Positions 55,156 through 64,000 of a DNA stretch of 64,000 nucleotides are shown here, one piece after another; position 1 is the stretch's first letter, and each line of letters opens with the position of its first letter. This DNA is from JBEKTW01 sp049515655. GTDB taxonomy: Bacteria; Bacteroidota; Ignavibacteria; UBA10030; SZUA-254. Location: positions 62,001 through 126,000 of the forward strand of contig JBEKTW010000003.1 of the NCBI GenBank assembly GCA_049515655.1, given 5' to 3'. Position numbers and translations under genes: made by a program. Below the pieces are notes generated by a model. It was not told where the DNA came from, did not search any database, and was given only the letters and a program-made list of their open reading frames with translations.

Positions 55156-56097
55156 TTAACGACGACCACCACCACCACGCGACCCACCACCACCACGCGA
55201 CCCGCCACCGCCGCTGCGCCCACCACCGCCACTGCGTCCACCGCCGCCGCCACGATAACCGCCGCCTGAAGGTGCATAGCCGCCCCTTGATGCCGGCGGA
55301 GGAGAAGAATACCTCGGCGCACTGCTTCCGCGACTGCTCGGCGCATATCCCCTCGTGCTGCCGCCGCGCGACACCGACCCGCTTGTAGCATTGCCGGAAC
55401 GCGTGGCCACTCTGGACCCACGCGGCGCATTCACCGGTTGGCGCGAGTTGTTATTAACCGTCGCGGTCCTTCGACCCGACGTGCCGCTCATCCGACCGCC
55501 GGACACTCCCGTGGGAAGACTGCCGCTGCTTCCGGTATAGGTCCCGCTATGACCCCGATCACTGGTTATTCCCCGCGTACTTCCGCCTCGCGTCGACCCA
55601 AAATCTCTTGGCACACGATTTGTGCCGGCCGCATAACCATCGTGATGATGGTATCCATAGCCTCCACCATAATTGCCGCCGTAAAAGGGTGCACGCCCGT
55701 AGTATCCATAATAGGGATAACCCACAAACCCCGTCCCGCACCACCAGGGGTTGTATGCCCAATAGGAATCGTAAAACCATGGGTCGTACCACGCCGCCGC
55801 AAACGCGTAGGACGGCCAGTAGTACGATGGATAATAGTAATCGAATCCTACTCCGCACGACGGATGCCAACCATAACCGTAATAATTGTTGACGATGGTT
55901 GGATTGTTGTCGACATAGTTGGAATCACTCTCATAAGCGTATCCGGAATCAGGCGGCACTTGCTGAGTACTATACTCTTCGTCATGCCAAGGTCGTTCTT
56001 CCCTCTCCGTCGCCAACTGAGTGTAACACCCCGGCAAACCGAGCAGGAGAAGTCCCGCCATGCTGAAGAATATCAAGGACGTTCGTTTCGTGTTCAT
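55156..56097 (-). CDS. Lipoprotein with Tyr/Trp-rich middle and RGG-repeat tail
   Basis: A 313-residue lipoprotein. The lipobox L-P-G-C near residue 24 follows a hydrophobic leader. Residues about 70-150 are unusually rich in Y, W and G, and residues from about 160 to the end are R, G and S-rich, finishing with repeats of G-G-G-G-R/S. The DNA behind the tail (55160-55260) is itself a near-repeat of GCGACCCACCACC units. The function is unknown. It lies between two outer membrane barrel genes. Confidence 0.72.
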   Translation of the reverse strand: MNTKRTSLIFFSMAGLLLLGLPGCYTQLATEREERPWHDEEYSTQQVPPDSGYAYESDSNYVDNNPTIVNNYYGYGWHPSCGVGFDYYYPSYYWPSYAFAAAWYDPWFYDSYWAYNPWWCGTGFVGYPYYGYYGRAPFYGGNYGGGYGYHHHDGYAAGTNRVPRDFGSTRGGSTRGITSDRGHSGTYTGSSGSLPTGVSGGRMSGTSGRRTATVNNNSRQPVNAPRGSRVATRSGNATSGSVSRGGSTRGYAPSSRGSSAPRYSSPPPASRGGYAPSGGGYRGGGGGRSGGGGRSGGGGSRGGGGSRGGGGRR

Positions 56098-56347
56098 AAC
56101 TATTCTCGCTTTCGTTTAGTTCTCCTTAATAGATAAACAATATCAATGCCAAAAAGATTCATTTGGGAAAGCCAAAACCGGCCAGATTCGCAGTAGAAAG
56201 TGGCATTTTATCTAGGAATAGGAATCGACGGCTCCAACCTTGTGTGTTGAATTGGACAATTGATCTAAAATCGTTGATTTTTTAGCACATTTCAGAGGTT
56301 TGGAACCGAACACTCCGTGCAGCGCAGGAAATTCACCTACCTACCCG

Positions 56348-57118
56348 TCAGAAGGGACTGACGTACTCGATTTGCATCGTCCGGTTCTCGGCTGAGATAT
56401 TGTTAAGGCTGTGTGAGATATCCTTGAAGTTGAAACCGAGAGTGTATCCGCTCCCGACCGAAACGCGGACTCCAACATTGAGATATCCTCCCTCGTTTCC
56501 TGAATTCCTTCGGATATCGTCGTTGAGGTTGAAGTTGTACTCTGCCACGGCTGTTGCAAACGGTCCTACCGACTTTTCTACGCCACAGAAGATATTGACG
56601 CTCCTATTATCGTCTGCCTGTTCCAGACTGTAGTTCAATCCTCCGTGGATACTGAAATATCCGAGTAGCTGGTAATTCTTGCTTCCGACGGCGTAAAATC
56701 CGGGCGATTTAATGGTATAGCGATTGAGCGAATCGATGTAGGCTTCCTTGCCCTGGGAATCGAACCCTACGGCAATCGCCGGAATAAAAAACGTCTCATT
56801 CAACAACCGCACTTTAACGTTAAACCCCGGGCGCGGGTTCCACGATTCCTTCACCGTCCCGAGGAGAGATGTGCCGCCATAAGATACGCCGATGAAGATT
56901 CTGTCGATGATGGCGACGGAGAAACCCGCAAGGACGCCTCCCGCCTGGAAGAAGTTCAAGTCAACTCCCAGATTTCGCTGTGGGAGCATGCCGGCGGTGG
57001 GAACATCGATCAGTCCTCGTGGCTCGATGGTGGCGTTTGTCCCCGCCGAGCCCTGCGCGCAAGCGGCACCGACACCAATAACAAAGACAACAACCAGAAC
57101 CGACAGAGAGCGGGCCAT
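56348..57118 (-). CDS. Outer membrane beta-barrel protein (YjbH-like)
   Basis: A 256-residue exported protein: signal peptide to about A-C-A-Q (residue 22), then alternating strands with G-L-I-D-V-P-T-A-G near 35 and a final aromatic residue, F. This resembles the YjbH-like or generic barrel proteins seen in Bacteroidota. It is followed by about 250 bp with no gene (56098-56347). Confidence 0.75.
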   Translation of the reverse strand: MARSLSVLVVVFVIGVGAACAQGSAGTNATIEPRGLIDVPTAGMLPQRNLGVDLNFFQAGGVLAGFSVAIIDRIFIGVSYGGTSLLGTVKESWNPRPGFNVKVRLLNETFFIPAIAVGFDSQGKEAYIDSLNRYTIKSPGFYAVGSKNYQLLGYFSIHGGLNYSLEQADDNRSVNIFCGVEKSVGPFATAVAEYNFNLNDDIRRNSGNEGGYLNVGVRVSVGSGYTLGFNFKDISHSLNNISAENRTMQIEYVSPF

Positions 57119-57316
57119 AACGTGTTCTGAATTATCGGAGTTTCATCTTTCCTGTCGGCCAATATACTGATTTGGTCGAAGACAAACAAGTGATTTGGCG
57201 CATTGCGACTTGAGCAAAAAGCACATACATTAATGACGATCCACGAAACGAACCGCTCGTTGAATTTGTTGTATATGATCATACACAATATCCACACTTA
57301 ATTGTTGAGAGAAATG
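57119..57316. other. Divergent intergenic region before the AAA ATPase gene
   Basis: It must hold promoters for the barrel gene and the AAA gene. An inverted repeat TGTAT-N6-ATACA lies at 57270-57285, close upstream of the AAA start, and could be an operator. No RNA gene was seen. Confidence 0.4.
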
Positions 57317-58828
57317 ATGCATAAGGCGACCACTATCGGTGAGCTGAAAAAGTCTGGCTACAGAGTCCTGCCGGTAAAGGACGAAGTCCGAAACAACCTC
57401 ATCGAAAAGATCAAACGGAAGGATCAGCTTTTCCCCGGCATCATCGGTTTCGAACACACTGTTGTTCCGTCAATTATTAATGCCATCCTCGCGAAACACG
57501 ATATCATGTTCCTGGGATTGCGCGGGCAGGCGAAATCCCGGATTGTCCGGCTTCTGCCGGCTTTGCTCGATGAGTATATTCCGGTGGTCAAGGGCTGTGA
57601 GATTAACGACAACCCGTTCAAACCCGTCTGCAAAAGGTGCGTCGACATGGTGAGGGAGCGAGGCGACGATGTTGAAATCGAATGGCTGCATCGCGACGCG
57701 AGGTTGGGGGAAAAGCTCGCGACCCCGGATGTGACAATTGCCGACCTGATCGGAGACATCGACCCGATCAAAGCCGCATCACAACGTTTGCATTATTCCC
57801 ACGAAGGTGCGATCCATTTTGGCATCATTCCCCGCACCAACAGAGGCATTTTCGCTATTAACGAACTGCCCGATTTACAGCCGCGCATTCAGGTCGGTTT
57901 GTTCAACATTATGGAAGAGAAGGATATCCAAATCCGAGGTTTCAATGTCCGGATTCCGCTTGACATCATGATGGTGTTCACCGCAAATCCCGAGGACTAC
58001 ACGAACCGCGGCAATATCATCACACCGCTGAAAGACAGAATCGACTCCCAAATTCTAACGCACTATCCCCGCACTATCGAAGACGCCATCCGGATCACCG
58101 AGCAGGAATCCTGGATTGCACGGGAGGGATTTGAGATCATCGTCCCGCATTTCTTCAAAGAAATCATCGAGCAAATTGCTTTCGAAGCACGCAAGAGCGA
58201 ATTCGTCGACCAGAAGTCGGGTGTCAGCGCACGCCTGGCAATCGCGGCAATGGAAAGTCTTGTTAGCAATGCCGAACGCCGCGCAGTATCCACCGGAGAC
58301 AGGGTTATCGTACCGCGTATCTGCGACCTACCGCACGCGCTCCCGGGGATGACGGGCAAGATCGAGCTTGTATTCGAAGGCGAACAAGAAGGTTCCATTA
58401 AAGTCAGCAAAGCGCTGATCGGCAAAGCAGTCCGAGAGACGTTCAAGAGATACTTTCCCGACCCTCTTCAGAAAAAGCCGGCACGGGCGCACACGAACGA
58501 TATGCGCAACCCCATCGACGATTCCGAATATGCGAAAATCACCGACTGGTTCGAATCGGGGAATCTTATAGAAATCGCCGACGACATGCCGTTCGATAAA
58601 TACTTCGACGAGCTGAACCGCGTGACTACTCTTCGGGATGTTACACGGAAACACATGAAGATTCCCGAATCGAACAAGACTGAGCTTGCATCGGCGATGG
58701 AGTTTACACTCGACGGCCTGCACCAGTTTTCAAAAATCGCCAAAGACGAGGTGGAACATGTGACTTCGTACAAGGACCTGGTCGGCAGCATCTTCATCGG
58801 CCGCGGACAGGGCGAGGAAGAAGACTGA
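57317..58828 (+). CDS. MoxR/Mg-chelatase-like AAA+ ATPase
   Basis: A 503-residue AAA+ protein of the family that pairs with VWA proteins. The P-loop G-L-R-G-Q-A-K-S-R (near residue 70) is a divergent form, G-x-R-G-x-x-K. The sensor and Walker B parts appear as F-A-I-N-E-L-P-D near 182 and F-T-A-N-P-E-D near 221. A C-terminal helical region carries D-L-P-H-A-L-P-G near 333. It likely loads metal or remodels a partner with the VWA protein downstream. Start ATG 57317 follows GAGAG; TTG 57302 and ATG 57314 are alternatives. Confidence 0.88.
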   Translation: MHKATTIGELKKSGYRVLPVKDEVRNNLIEKIKRKDQLFPGIIGFEHTVVPSIINAILAKHDIMFLGLRGQAKSRIVRLLPALLDEYIPVVKGCEINDNPFKPVCKRCVDMVRERGDDVEIEWLHRDARLGEKLATPDVTIADLIGDIDPIKAASQRLHYSHEGAIHFGIIPRTNRGIFAINELPDLQPRIQVGLFNIMEEKDIQIRGFNVRIPLDIMMVFTANPEDYTNRGNIITPLKDRIDSQILTHYPRTIEDAIRITEQESWIAREGFEIIVPHFFKEIIEQIAFEARKSEFVDQKSGVSARLAIAAMESLVSNAERRAVSTGDRVIVPRICDLPHALPGMTGKIELVFEGEQEGSIKVSKALIGKAVRETFKRYFPDPLQKKPARAHTNDMRNPIDDSEYAKITDWFESGNLIEIADDMPFDKYFDELNRVTTLRDVTRKHMKIPESNKTELASAMEFTLDGLHQFSKIAKDEVEHVTSYKDLVGSIFIGRGQGEEED

Positions 58829-58869
58829 ACAATGGTCAATCGCCATTTGTTAATTACCAATTCCTAATT
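58828..58869. repeat. Phased heptamer repeats between the AAA and VWA genes
   Basis: AACAATG, GTCAATC, GCCATTT, GTTAATT, ACCAATT and CCTAATT run in register and fill most of the short spacer before the VWA start codon. Confidence 0.65.
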
Positions 58870-58874
58870 GCAGA

Positions 58875-59975
58875 GTGCGTTTTCGCTACACGAAATGGAC
58901 CCCCGGGTCGATGACCGATGAGCAGAGACTCCAAAGTCTCGTATCGCTCTTCAGTTATCTGATGATCCAGACCAGCGGCGATGTGGAAGAAGCGCTGGAG
59001 TGGCTGCGCCAGCTCGCCGAGGAATACGGCATCTTCGATGAAAACCTTTCCATGGACGACCTTATCGATAAGCTGCGGGAGATGGGAGTCATCGAGGATG
59101 TGGACGATACACTTCAACTGACGGTGAGGGGCGTTCAGCGCATTCGACAGGACGCATTAAAGGAGGTTTTTTCCTCTCTGAGAAAAGGAGGCGTCGGCTC
59201 TCACGAGACGCCCCAGACGGGTTCTGGTGTCAACCGGCTGAGCGAAACGAAAAAATGGGCATTCGGCGACCAGCCGACGAACATCGACCTCACCGCGACG
59301 CTCACGAACGCATTCAAGCGCAATGGCATCGATGATTTTTCCCTGAAGGAAGAAGACATCGAAGTGTACGAGACGGAGCACATGACTTCCTGCGCCACCG
59401 TCCTGATGCTCGACATTTCCCATTCGATGATTCTCTACGGCGAAGACCGTATCACGCCCGCGAAGCAGGTCGCCCTGGCACTCTCTGAGCTTATCATGCA
59501 GAAATACCCGAAAGACTACCTAGCACTCGTCGTCTTCGGCGACGATGCAAAACTCATGAGCCTGAATGAATTACCTTTTCTGCAGGTCGGACCGTACCAC
59601 ACTAACACGCGCGCGGGTTTACAATTGGCGCGGACGCTCCTTCGCCGGCACGGCAACGCCAATAAACAGATTTTCATGGTGACCGACGGCAAACCCTCCG
59701 CCATGTTTGACGGCAACGGCCGGCTGTACAAGAACTCCCTCGGGCTCGACCCGCGCATTGTCAACAAGACGCTTGACGAAGCCGTAGCGTGCCGGCGGGA
59801 GAAAGTGGTGATCAGCACCTTCATGGTTGCCCGCGACCCGTACCTCATCGATTTCGTGGAAGAGCTGACCAAGGCCAACAAAGGTAGGGCATATTACTCA
59901 ACGCTCGAGAACCTCGGTCAGTTTGTTTTCGTAGATTATATCCGTAATCGAAGAAAAAAAATTGGGGCGTCGTAG
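58875..59975 (+). CDS. VWA-domain protein, partner of the AAA ATPase
   Basis: A 366-residue protein. The N-terminal helical part (1-170) precedes a von Willebrand A domain with the metal site D-I-S-H-S-M near 180 (D-x-S-x-S) and T-D-G-K-P near 275. Starts at GTG 58875, giving M-R-F-R-Y-T-K-W, which is the family's usual beginning. It is probably cotranscribed with the AAA gene across the 46-bp spacer. MoxR/VWA pairs act in metal insertion or protein activation; the target is unknown. The 197 bp after it (59976-60172) contains a GTTTTC/GAAAAC hairpin without a T-run. Confidence 0.9.
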   Translation: MRFRYTKWTPGSMTDEQRLQSLVSLFSYLMIQTSGDVEEALEWLRQLAEEYGIFDENLSMDDLIDKLREMGVIEDVDDTLQLTVRGVQRIRQDALKEVFSSLRKGGVGSHETPQTGSGVNRLSETKKWAFGDQPTNIDLTATLTNAFKRNGIDDFSLKEEDIEVYETEHMTSCATVLMLDISHSMILYGEDRITPAKQVALALSELIMQKYPKDYLALVVFGDDAKLMSLNELPFLQVGPYHTNTRAGLQLARTLLRRHGNANKQIFMVTDGKPSAMFDGNGRLYKNSLGLDPRIVNKTLDEAVACRREKVVISTFMVARDPYLIDFVEELTKANKGRAYYSTLENLGQFVFVDYIRNRRKKIGAS

Positions 59976-60172
59976 AATTCCTCCCCGCAGGTTTTCTGAA
60001 AACGGGAGAAATAGAACATCCCTTTCTTGTAAGCTGTGTCTAAAATCATAGGAAGTCTACTTCTCTCTCAGTATATTACTGGTCAATGTCCACTCAATGA
60101 AGGCATCAACCATTTAGAATGTTCTCGGTCGCTCTTGGATGATTCGATTCAAGAACCTATGAGGAACCACGA

Positions 60173-62323
60173 TTGATCAGAGTATCAACTTATTCTTTCA
60201 AGAAAACGGCTTGGTGGGGGCTACTCTTCTCCCTTTCTTTCATTTGCAGTCCGTTACTCACTCCAGCAGTATTCGCCCAACAGAAACAGGATTCCGTTCT
60301 CTCGATGGAACGCATTTTTTTCAAACCGTACCTCGCGGGATCGGAGCCTACCGGTCCGGAGCTGTCCCCGGACGGCAGTGTTCTTGTGTTCCAGTGGGAT
60401 AGCACGGCACGCGGCAACTACCGTCGCTGGCTCATACACTCCGACGGTTCGGCCATCCACGTTCTCGGCGACACGCTCCTCGATGAAATCCAATGGTCGC
60501 CGGACTCCAAGACCATCGCGTGCACGAAAAAAGGCGATGTGTTCCTCACCGATACCGGCTTTCAATCCTTCCGGCGTCTTACGAAGACCGATGTATATGA
60601 GCACAGTCTCCACTGGTCTCCGGATGGAAAGACACTGGGGTTCAGCTCGGACAACAAACTCATGGCGATGAACATCGACAAACCGGAAATCCTCGACATC
60701 GCGGCGGCCTCCTCGAAGGATGCTTCCATTCATCTTATCGCCTTCACCCCCGACGGCAAACGCGCAGTGTTCGTCGAATACGATCAGGAAGGGCAGCAGG
60801 AATTTGTGGTGCCCCGCTACACGGGGAAAGATGTCACGACACGTTCGCTCAAAAGCGGCATGGGCAAACCAAGAATCGGCATCGCTGCAGTCGACACAGG
60901 GGCGACGGTCTGGGTCAAGCTCCCCGGCGACCAACCGTACTATCTCGGCCACACTTCCGTTGCACCCGACGGAAAGTCCATCCTCGTCGAACGCTTCACC
61001 ACAGGCGGCAAGAAACGGGAAATGTTTATCGCCGACACCGACAGCGGACGGGCAAAACTGATCTACGGGGAATCCGACAAAGCCTGGATTGAAGGCGGAC
61101 TGTGCTCGACACGATGGATGCCTGACGGCAAACACATTATTACAACATCAGAGAAAGACGGATGGAACCATCTTTACATGATGACACCGGAAGGAAAGGA
61201 CATCCGGCAGCTGACCGACGGTGAATGGGAAATTCACTGGTTCGCTGTCGCTCCCGGCGGTGACAAGATTTTCTTTCAGGCGAACAAAGACGACCACCAT
61301 CAATGGCAATTGTTCGCCCTCGACCTGAATTCGAAAACGGTTTCCAAACTCTCATCAAGAGAGGGATCGTACGAAAACCCCACGCTTTCGAAGGCTGGCG
61401 ACTTCATTGTTGCAAGCTACTCGGACCTCGCGAAACCGCCCGAGCTGATCCGCGTGCCGACTTCAACAACGGGAGCAGAATTGCAGCTGACGCATTCAAT
61501 CCCGGAGGAATTCAAACGCATCGACTGGATTATTCCGGACATCATCCATTTCAAGAGCAGAGATGGAAAATCCGTTCCTGCCATGATTTACAAACCGCAC
61601 GATTTCTCTCCGGGGAAGAAGTATCCGGTCGTTGTCTTTGTTCATGGCGCGGGCTACCTCCAGAACGTCTACCGGGGATGGACGTATTACCACCGGGAGT
61701 ACATGTTCCACACCCGTCTAACACAGCTCGGATACGTAGTTTTTGAGGTCGATTACCGCGGCAGCGCCGGCTACGGTCACGATTTCCGAACGGACGTCTA
61801 CATGCACCTCGGGGGCAGGGATCTCGACGATGAGCTTGACGGTATTGAATATTTGAAACATTTGGGTTATATTGATTCTGACCATGTGGGTATCTACGGC
61901 GGTAGCTACGGTGGATTCATGGTACTGATGGGATTGTTTCTCTCGGACAAATACGCATGCGGCGCCGCTCTGCGTGCCGTTACGAGCTGGGAAAATTACT
62001 ACCGTCATACCCGGTGGTATACCGAGCCGAGACTCGGCAGGCCGGAAGACAATCCCGAGGCGTACAAAATAAGTTCGCCGATTACGTATGCCGATAGCCT
62101 CAGGAAACCGCTTCTGATTCTCCACGGCATGGTAGACGATAATGTTTTTTTTCAGGATGCCGTTCAGCTGATTGCGAAACTTCAAAGGGCAAGGAAACAA
62201 TTCGAGGTTATGGTTTATCCGGATGAATCGCATTCCTTTTACGAGCCAGAAAGCTGGTATGACGAGTATACGCGGATTGAAGAATTCTTCAACCGGCATT
62301 TAAAAGGTTTCCCCACTGATTGA
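60173..62323 (+). CDS. S9-family prolyl oligopeptidase, exported
   Basis: A 716-residue peptidase. A signal peptide (about 1-35, ending A-V-F-A-Q) leads to a beta-propeller of L-x-W-S-P-D-G-x repeats (about 60-450), then the catalytic alpha/beta domain. The nucleophile is in Y-G-G-S-Y-G-G (near residue 582), the acid in H-G-M-V-D-D-N-V near 652, and the histidine in D-E-S-H-S-F-Y near 685. It starts at TTG 60173 with a GAGGA ribosome site 8 bp before. It digests peptides in the periplasm or outside. Its stop is 4 bp before dnaX. Confidence 0.92.
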   Translation: MIRVSTYSFKKTAWWGLLFSLSFICSPLLTPAVFAQQKQDSVLSMERIFFKPYLAGSEPTGPELSPDGSVLVFQWDSTARGNYRRWLIHSDGSAIHVLGDTLLDEIQWSPDSKTIACTKKGDVFLTDTGFQSFRRLTKTDVYEHSLHWSPDGKTLGFSSDNKLMAMNIDKPEILDIAAASSKDASIHLIAFTPDGKRAVFVEYDQEGQQEFVVPRYTGKDVTTRSLKSGMGKPRIGIAAVDTGATVWVKLPGDQPYYLGHTSVAPDGKSILVERFTTGGKKREMFIADTDSGRAKLIYGESDKAWIEGGLCSTRWMPDGKHIITTSEKDGWNHLYMMTPEGKDIRQLTDGEWEIHWFAVAPGGDKIFFQANKDDHHQWQLFALDLNSKTVSKLSSREGSYENPTLSKAGDFIVASYSDLAKPPELIRVPTSTTGAELQLTHSIPEEFKRIDWIIPDIIHFKSRDGKSVPAMIYKPHDFSPGKKYPVVVFVHGAGYLQNVYRGWTYYHREYMFHTRLTQLGYVVFEVDYRGSAGYGHDFRTDVYMHLGGRDLDDELDGIEYLKHLGYIDSDHVGIYGGSYGGFMVLMGLFLSDKYACGAALRAVTSWENYYRHTRWYTEPRLGRPEDNPEAYKISSPITYADSLRKPLLILHGMVDDNVFFQDAVQLIAKLQRARKQFEVMVYPDESHSFYEPESWYDEYTRIEEFFNRHLKGFPTD

Positions 62324-62327
62324 CTCG

Positions 62328-64000
62328 ATGAGCTTACCGTACGTTGTAACCGCTCGCAAGTGGCGGCCGATGGTATTTGAAGATGTTGTGGGTCAATCGC
62401 ACGTGACCACCACATTGCGGAATGCGATCGCTTCCAACAGATTATCGCACGCTTACCTGTTCAGTGGGGCGCGCGGGGTCGGAAAAACCTCCACGGCCCG
62501 CATCCTCGCGAAGGCTATTAATTGTCTCCATCCTAGAGAATTCGATCCCGATAACGAATGCGAGTTGTGCAAAGAAATTACCGAGGGGCGCAGCGTCAAC
62601 GTGTTCGAGATTGACGGCGCGTCCAATCGTGGTGTCGAAGACGTCCGCAACCTTCGTGACGCTGTGCGCTATGGTCCGGCAAAGGGAAAGTACAAAGTGT
62701 ATATCATCGACGAAGTGCACATGCTCACGAAGGAAGCCTTCAACGCACTTCTCAAGACGCTGGAAGAACCGCCGTCCTACATCCTGTTCATCTTCGCTAC
62801 GACGGAGGTTCACAAAGTCCCGCTGACGATTCTCTCCCGCTGCCAGCGCTTCGATTTCCGCCGGATGACCATTGAGGAAATCGTTTCCCGGCTCCGATTC
62901 ATCGCGGGGGAAGAAAGCATCGCCATCGATGACGATACTCTCTTCATCATCGCGAAAAAAGCCGACGGCTCCATGCGCGACGCACAGAGCATCTTCGATC
63001 AGCTCGTTTCCTTCTGCGGCGATAAAATCACGGCGAAGCAAATCATCCAGGTTCTGAACATCGTCGACCAGGAACTCTTTTTCCACGCCACCGACCTCAT
63101 ACGGGCGAAGGACACGAAAGGAATCCTGGCCCTCGTGGAGGAAATTATCAGCCACGGCTACGATTTGCGAGAATTCCTCAACGGATTGAACGAGCATTTC
63201 CGCAACATGCTGGTTGTCAACTCGACCGGCGCGACGGCGCTCATTGAAGCATCTGACGTGCAGAAGAAACGCTATCAGGAAGACTCAAAATCATTTTCAG
63301 AAAACGACCTGCTGCGACTCATCACGGTCACGACTCAAACTGCCTCGGCGCTTCGTTGGAATCAGCAGCCCCGGTATACGCTGGAAATCGGCCTGCTGCA
63401 AATGATCAAGATGGACAGTAGCATCGAGATCCAGCAACTTTTGGCCCGGCTTGAAGATCTAAAAAAAAGGGTCGGCGGTAAACCGGACACTTCCGACGCA
63501 GCACCTCTCCCACGTGAAAAACTCGAAACTCCCATCCGGGGCAGCGTAAAGGCGACGCCCCCGTCGCTGAGACCGGACCAGATTGTGTCACCACGGCCGA
63601 TGCTTGCTGATTTGCCGCCGCCGTATCGACAAAGCCGTCCACTTCGCACGTCTGACGCTGAACCACCCCCGATCCCCTCTACTGCGGAAGAGCTGCCACG
63701 GCTCTCGGTTGAGGATGTTCGTGCGAAATGGTCGACGCTCATTGACCAGACACGGAAAGAGCGTATTGACATTTGGGCGTTCCTCGGCGAATCCAAACCA
63801 CTTGAGATCCGTGGGGACAAACTTCAGATTGCCTGTCCCGACAATTTCCATCTTGACACCTTCAGGCGAAACCGGGACTATATTTCCCAGCTCGCTCAGA
63901 AGGTTTACGGCGGGAAAGTGAAGCTAGAGGCAATCCTTTCCTCTGCTCCCCCACTTCCTCTTGAGAAACCCGACAACAACTCGGAGAAGAATGGCACACT
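62328..64000 (+). CDS. dnaX: DNA polymerase III gamma/tau subunit, runs off the window
   Basis: 557 codons seen, open to the end. The clamp-loader ATPase has P-loop G-A-R-G-V-G-K-T near residue 47, Walker B I-I-D-E-V-H-M near 127 and sensor F-A-T-T-E near 156, with S-R-C-Q-R-F-D-F near 170. The zinc-binding insert is C-L-H-P-R-E-F-D-P-D-N-E-C-E-L-C, so only three of the usual four cysteines are present. A Pro-rich linker begins near 395 and the tau-like C-terminal domain starts near 460. It starts at ATG 62328, 4 bp after the peptidase stop. Confidence 0.92.
   Translation, partial: MSLPYVVTARKWRPMVFEDVVGQSHVTTTLRNAIASNRLSHAYLFSGARGVGKTSTARILAKAINCLHPREFDPDNECELCKEITEGRSVNVFEIDGASNRGVEDVRNLRDAVRYGPAKGKYKVYIIDEVHMLTKEAFNALLKTLEEPPSYILFIFATTEVHKVPLTILSRCQRFDFRRMTIEEIVSRLRFIAGEESIAIDDDTLFIIAKKADGSMRDAQSIFDQLVSFCGDKITAKQIIQVLNIVDQELFFHATDLIRAKDTKGILALVEEIISHGYDLREFLNGLNEHFRNMLVVNSTGATALIEASDVQKKRYQEDSKSFSENDLLRLITVTTQTASALRWNQQPRYTLEIGLLQMIKMDSSIEIQQLLARLEDLKKRVGGKPDTSDAAPLPREKLETPIRGSVKATPPSLRPDQIVSPRPMLADLPPPYRQSRPLRTSDAEPPPIPSTAEELPRLSVEDVRAKWSTLIDQTRKERIDIWAFLGESKPLEIRGDKLQIACPDNFHLDTFRRNRDYISQLAQKVYGGKVKLEAILSSAPPLPLEKPDNNSEKNGT

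Noticed and set aside
59980..60010. GTTTTC/GAAAAC hairpin after the VWA gene as a terminator
   Set aside because: No T-run follows on either strand within reach.

Overview
The window reads as chromosomal DNA of an uncultured-type member of the Bacteroidota-Chlorobiota-Ignavibacteriota assemblage, most like an Ignavibacteria/Kryptonia-type organism. This is inferred from protein style, not from a marker gene: a phosphoenolpyruvate synthase with the N-terminal receiver-like region typical of Bacteroidota, FadL/OmpP1-type outer membrane proteins, a beta-propeller plus PAS sensor, a MoxR/VWA pair and a class I NADP-type glutamate dehydrogenase. Genes are dense, many overlap by ATGA/GTGA, and Shine-Dalgarno sequences are common. 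Metabolism looks facultatively anaerobic and H2-linked.

Layout. 1-6.2 kb: partial PEP synthase, gdhA, an OsmC-like protein and transketolase, separated by palindromic repeats. 6.2-10.1 kb: cydA and cydB (cytochrome bd), interrupted by a DUF559 gene cassette and framed by a 196-bp repeat family. 10.4-15.6 kb: a complete group 3b (sulfhydrogenase-type) [NiFe]-hydrogenase operon, hydB-CNB-hydG-hydD-hydA, with a maturation protease. 15.9-17.2 kb: citrate synthase. 17.4-28.8 kb: one tightly coupled maturation operon, hypA-hypB-radical SAM-hypF-hypC-like-hypC-hypD-large PAS sensor-small ORF-hypE, behind a clear sigma70-type promoter. 29.0-33.8 kb: pyruvate:ferredoxin oxidoreductase and its usual dihydroorotate-dehydrogenase-like neighbour.

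34.1-42.8 kb holds the most unusual locus. Two membrane-anchored GcvH-like proteins, a HybA-like ferredoxin, a HybB/NrfD-like quinone module and a third Cys-rich GcvH-like protein are followed by a sigma54-type promoter. That promoter drives a histidine kinase with c-heme motifs and an NtrC-type regulator, then an archaemetzincin, an Rrf2 regulator and a hemerythrin-like protein. No catalytic oxidoreductase subunit is encoded there. Only one of the three GcvH-like proteins keeps the lysine that would carry lipoate.

42.9-64 kb is mostly housekeeping and envelope: DUF4097-like adhesin-fold protein, MFS exporter, TPR-like protein, EamA permease, TrmH, alpha/beta hydrolase, thioredoxin-like protein, pyruvate kinase, Sir2 deacylase, penicillin acylase, FadL-like porin, RGG-rich lipoprotein, outer membrane barrel, AAA/VWA pair, S9 peptidase and the start of dnaX.

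Working together: PFOR supplies reduced ferredoxin, the soluble group 3b hydrogenase couples NAD(P)H and H2, cytochrome bd handles low oxygen, and the heme-kinase/NtrC locus probably senses redox state and sets expression of a membrane electron-transfer module. Intergenic DNA is rich in short palindromes and in 7-nt and 9-nt phased repeats.
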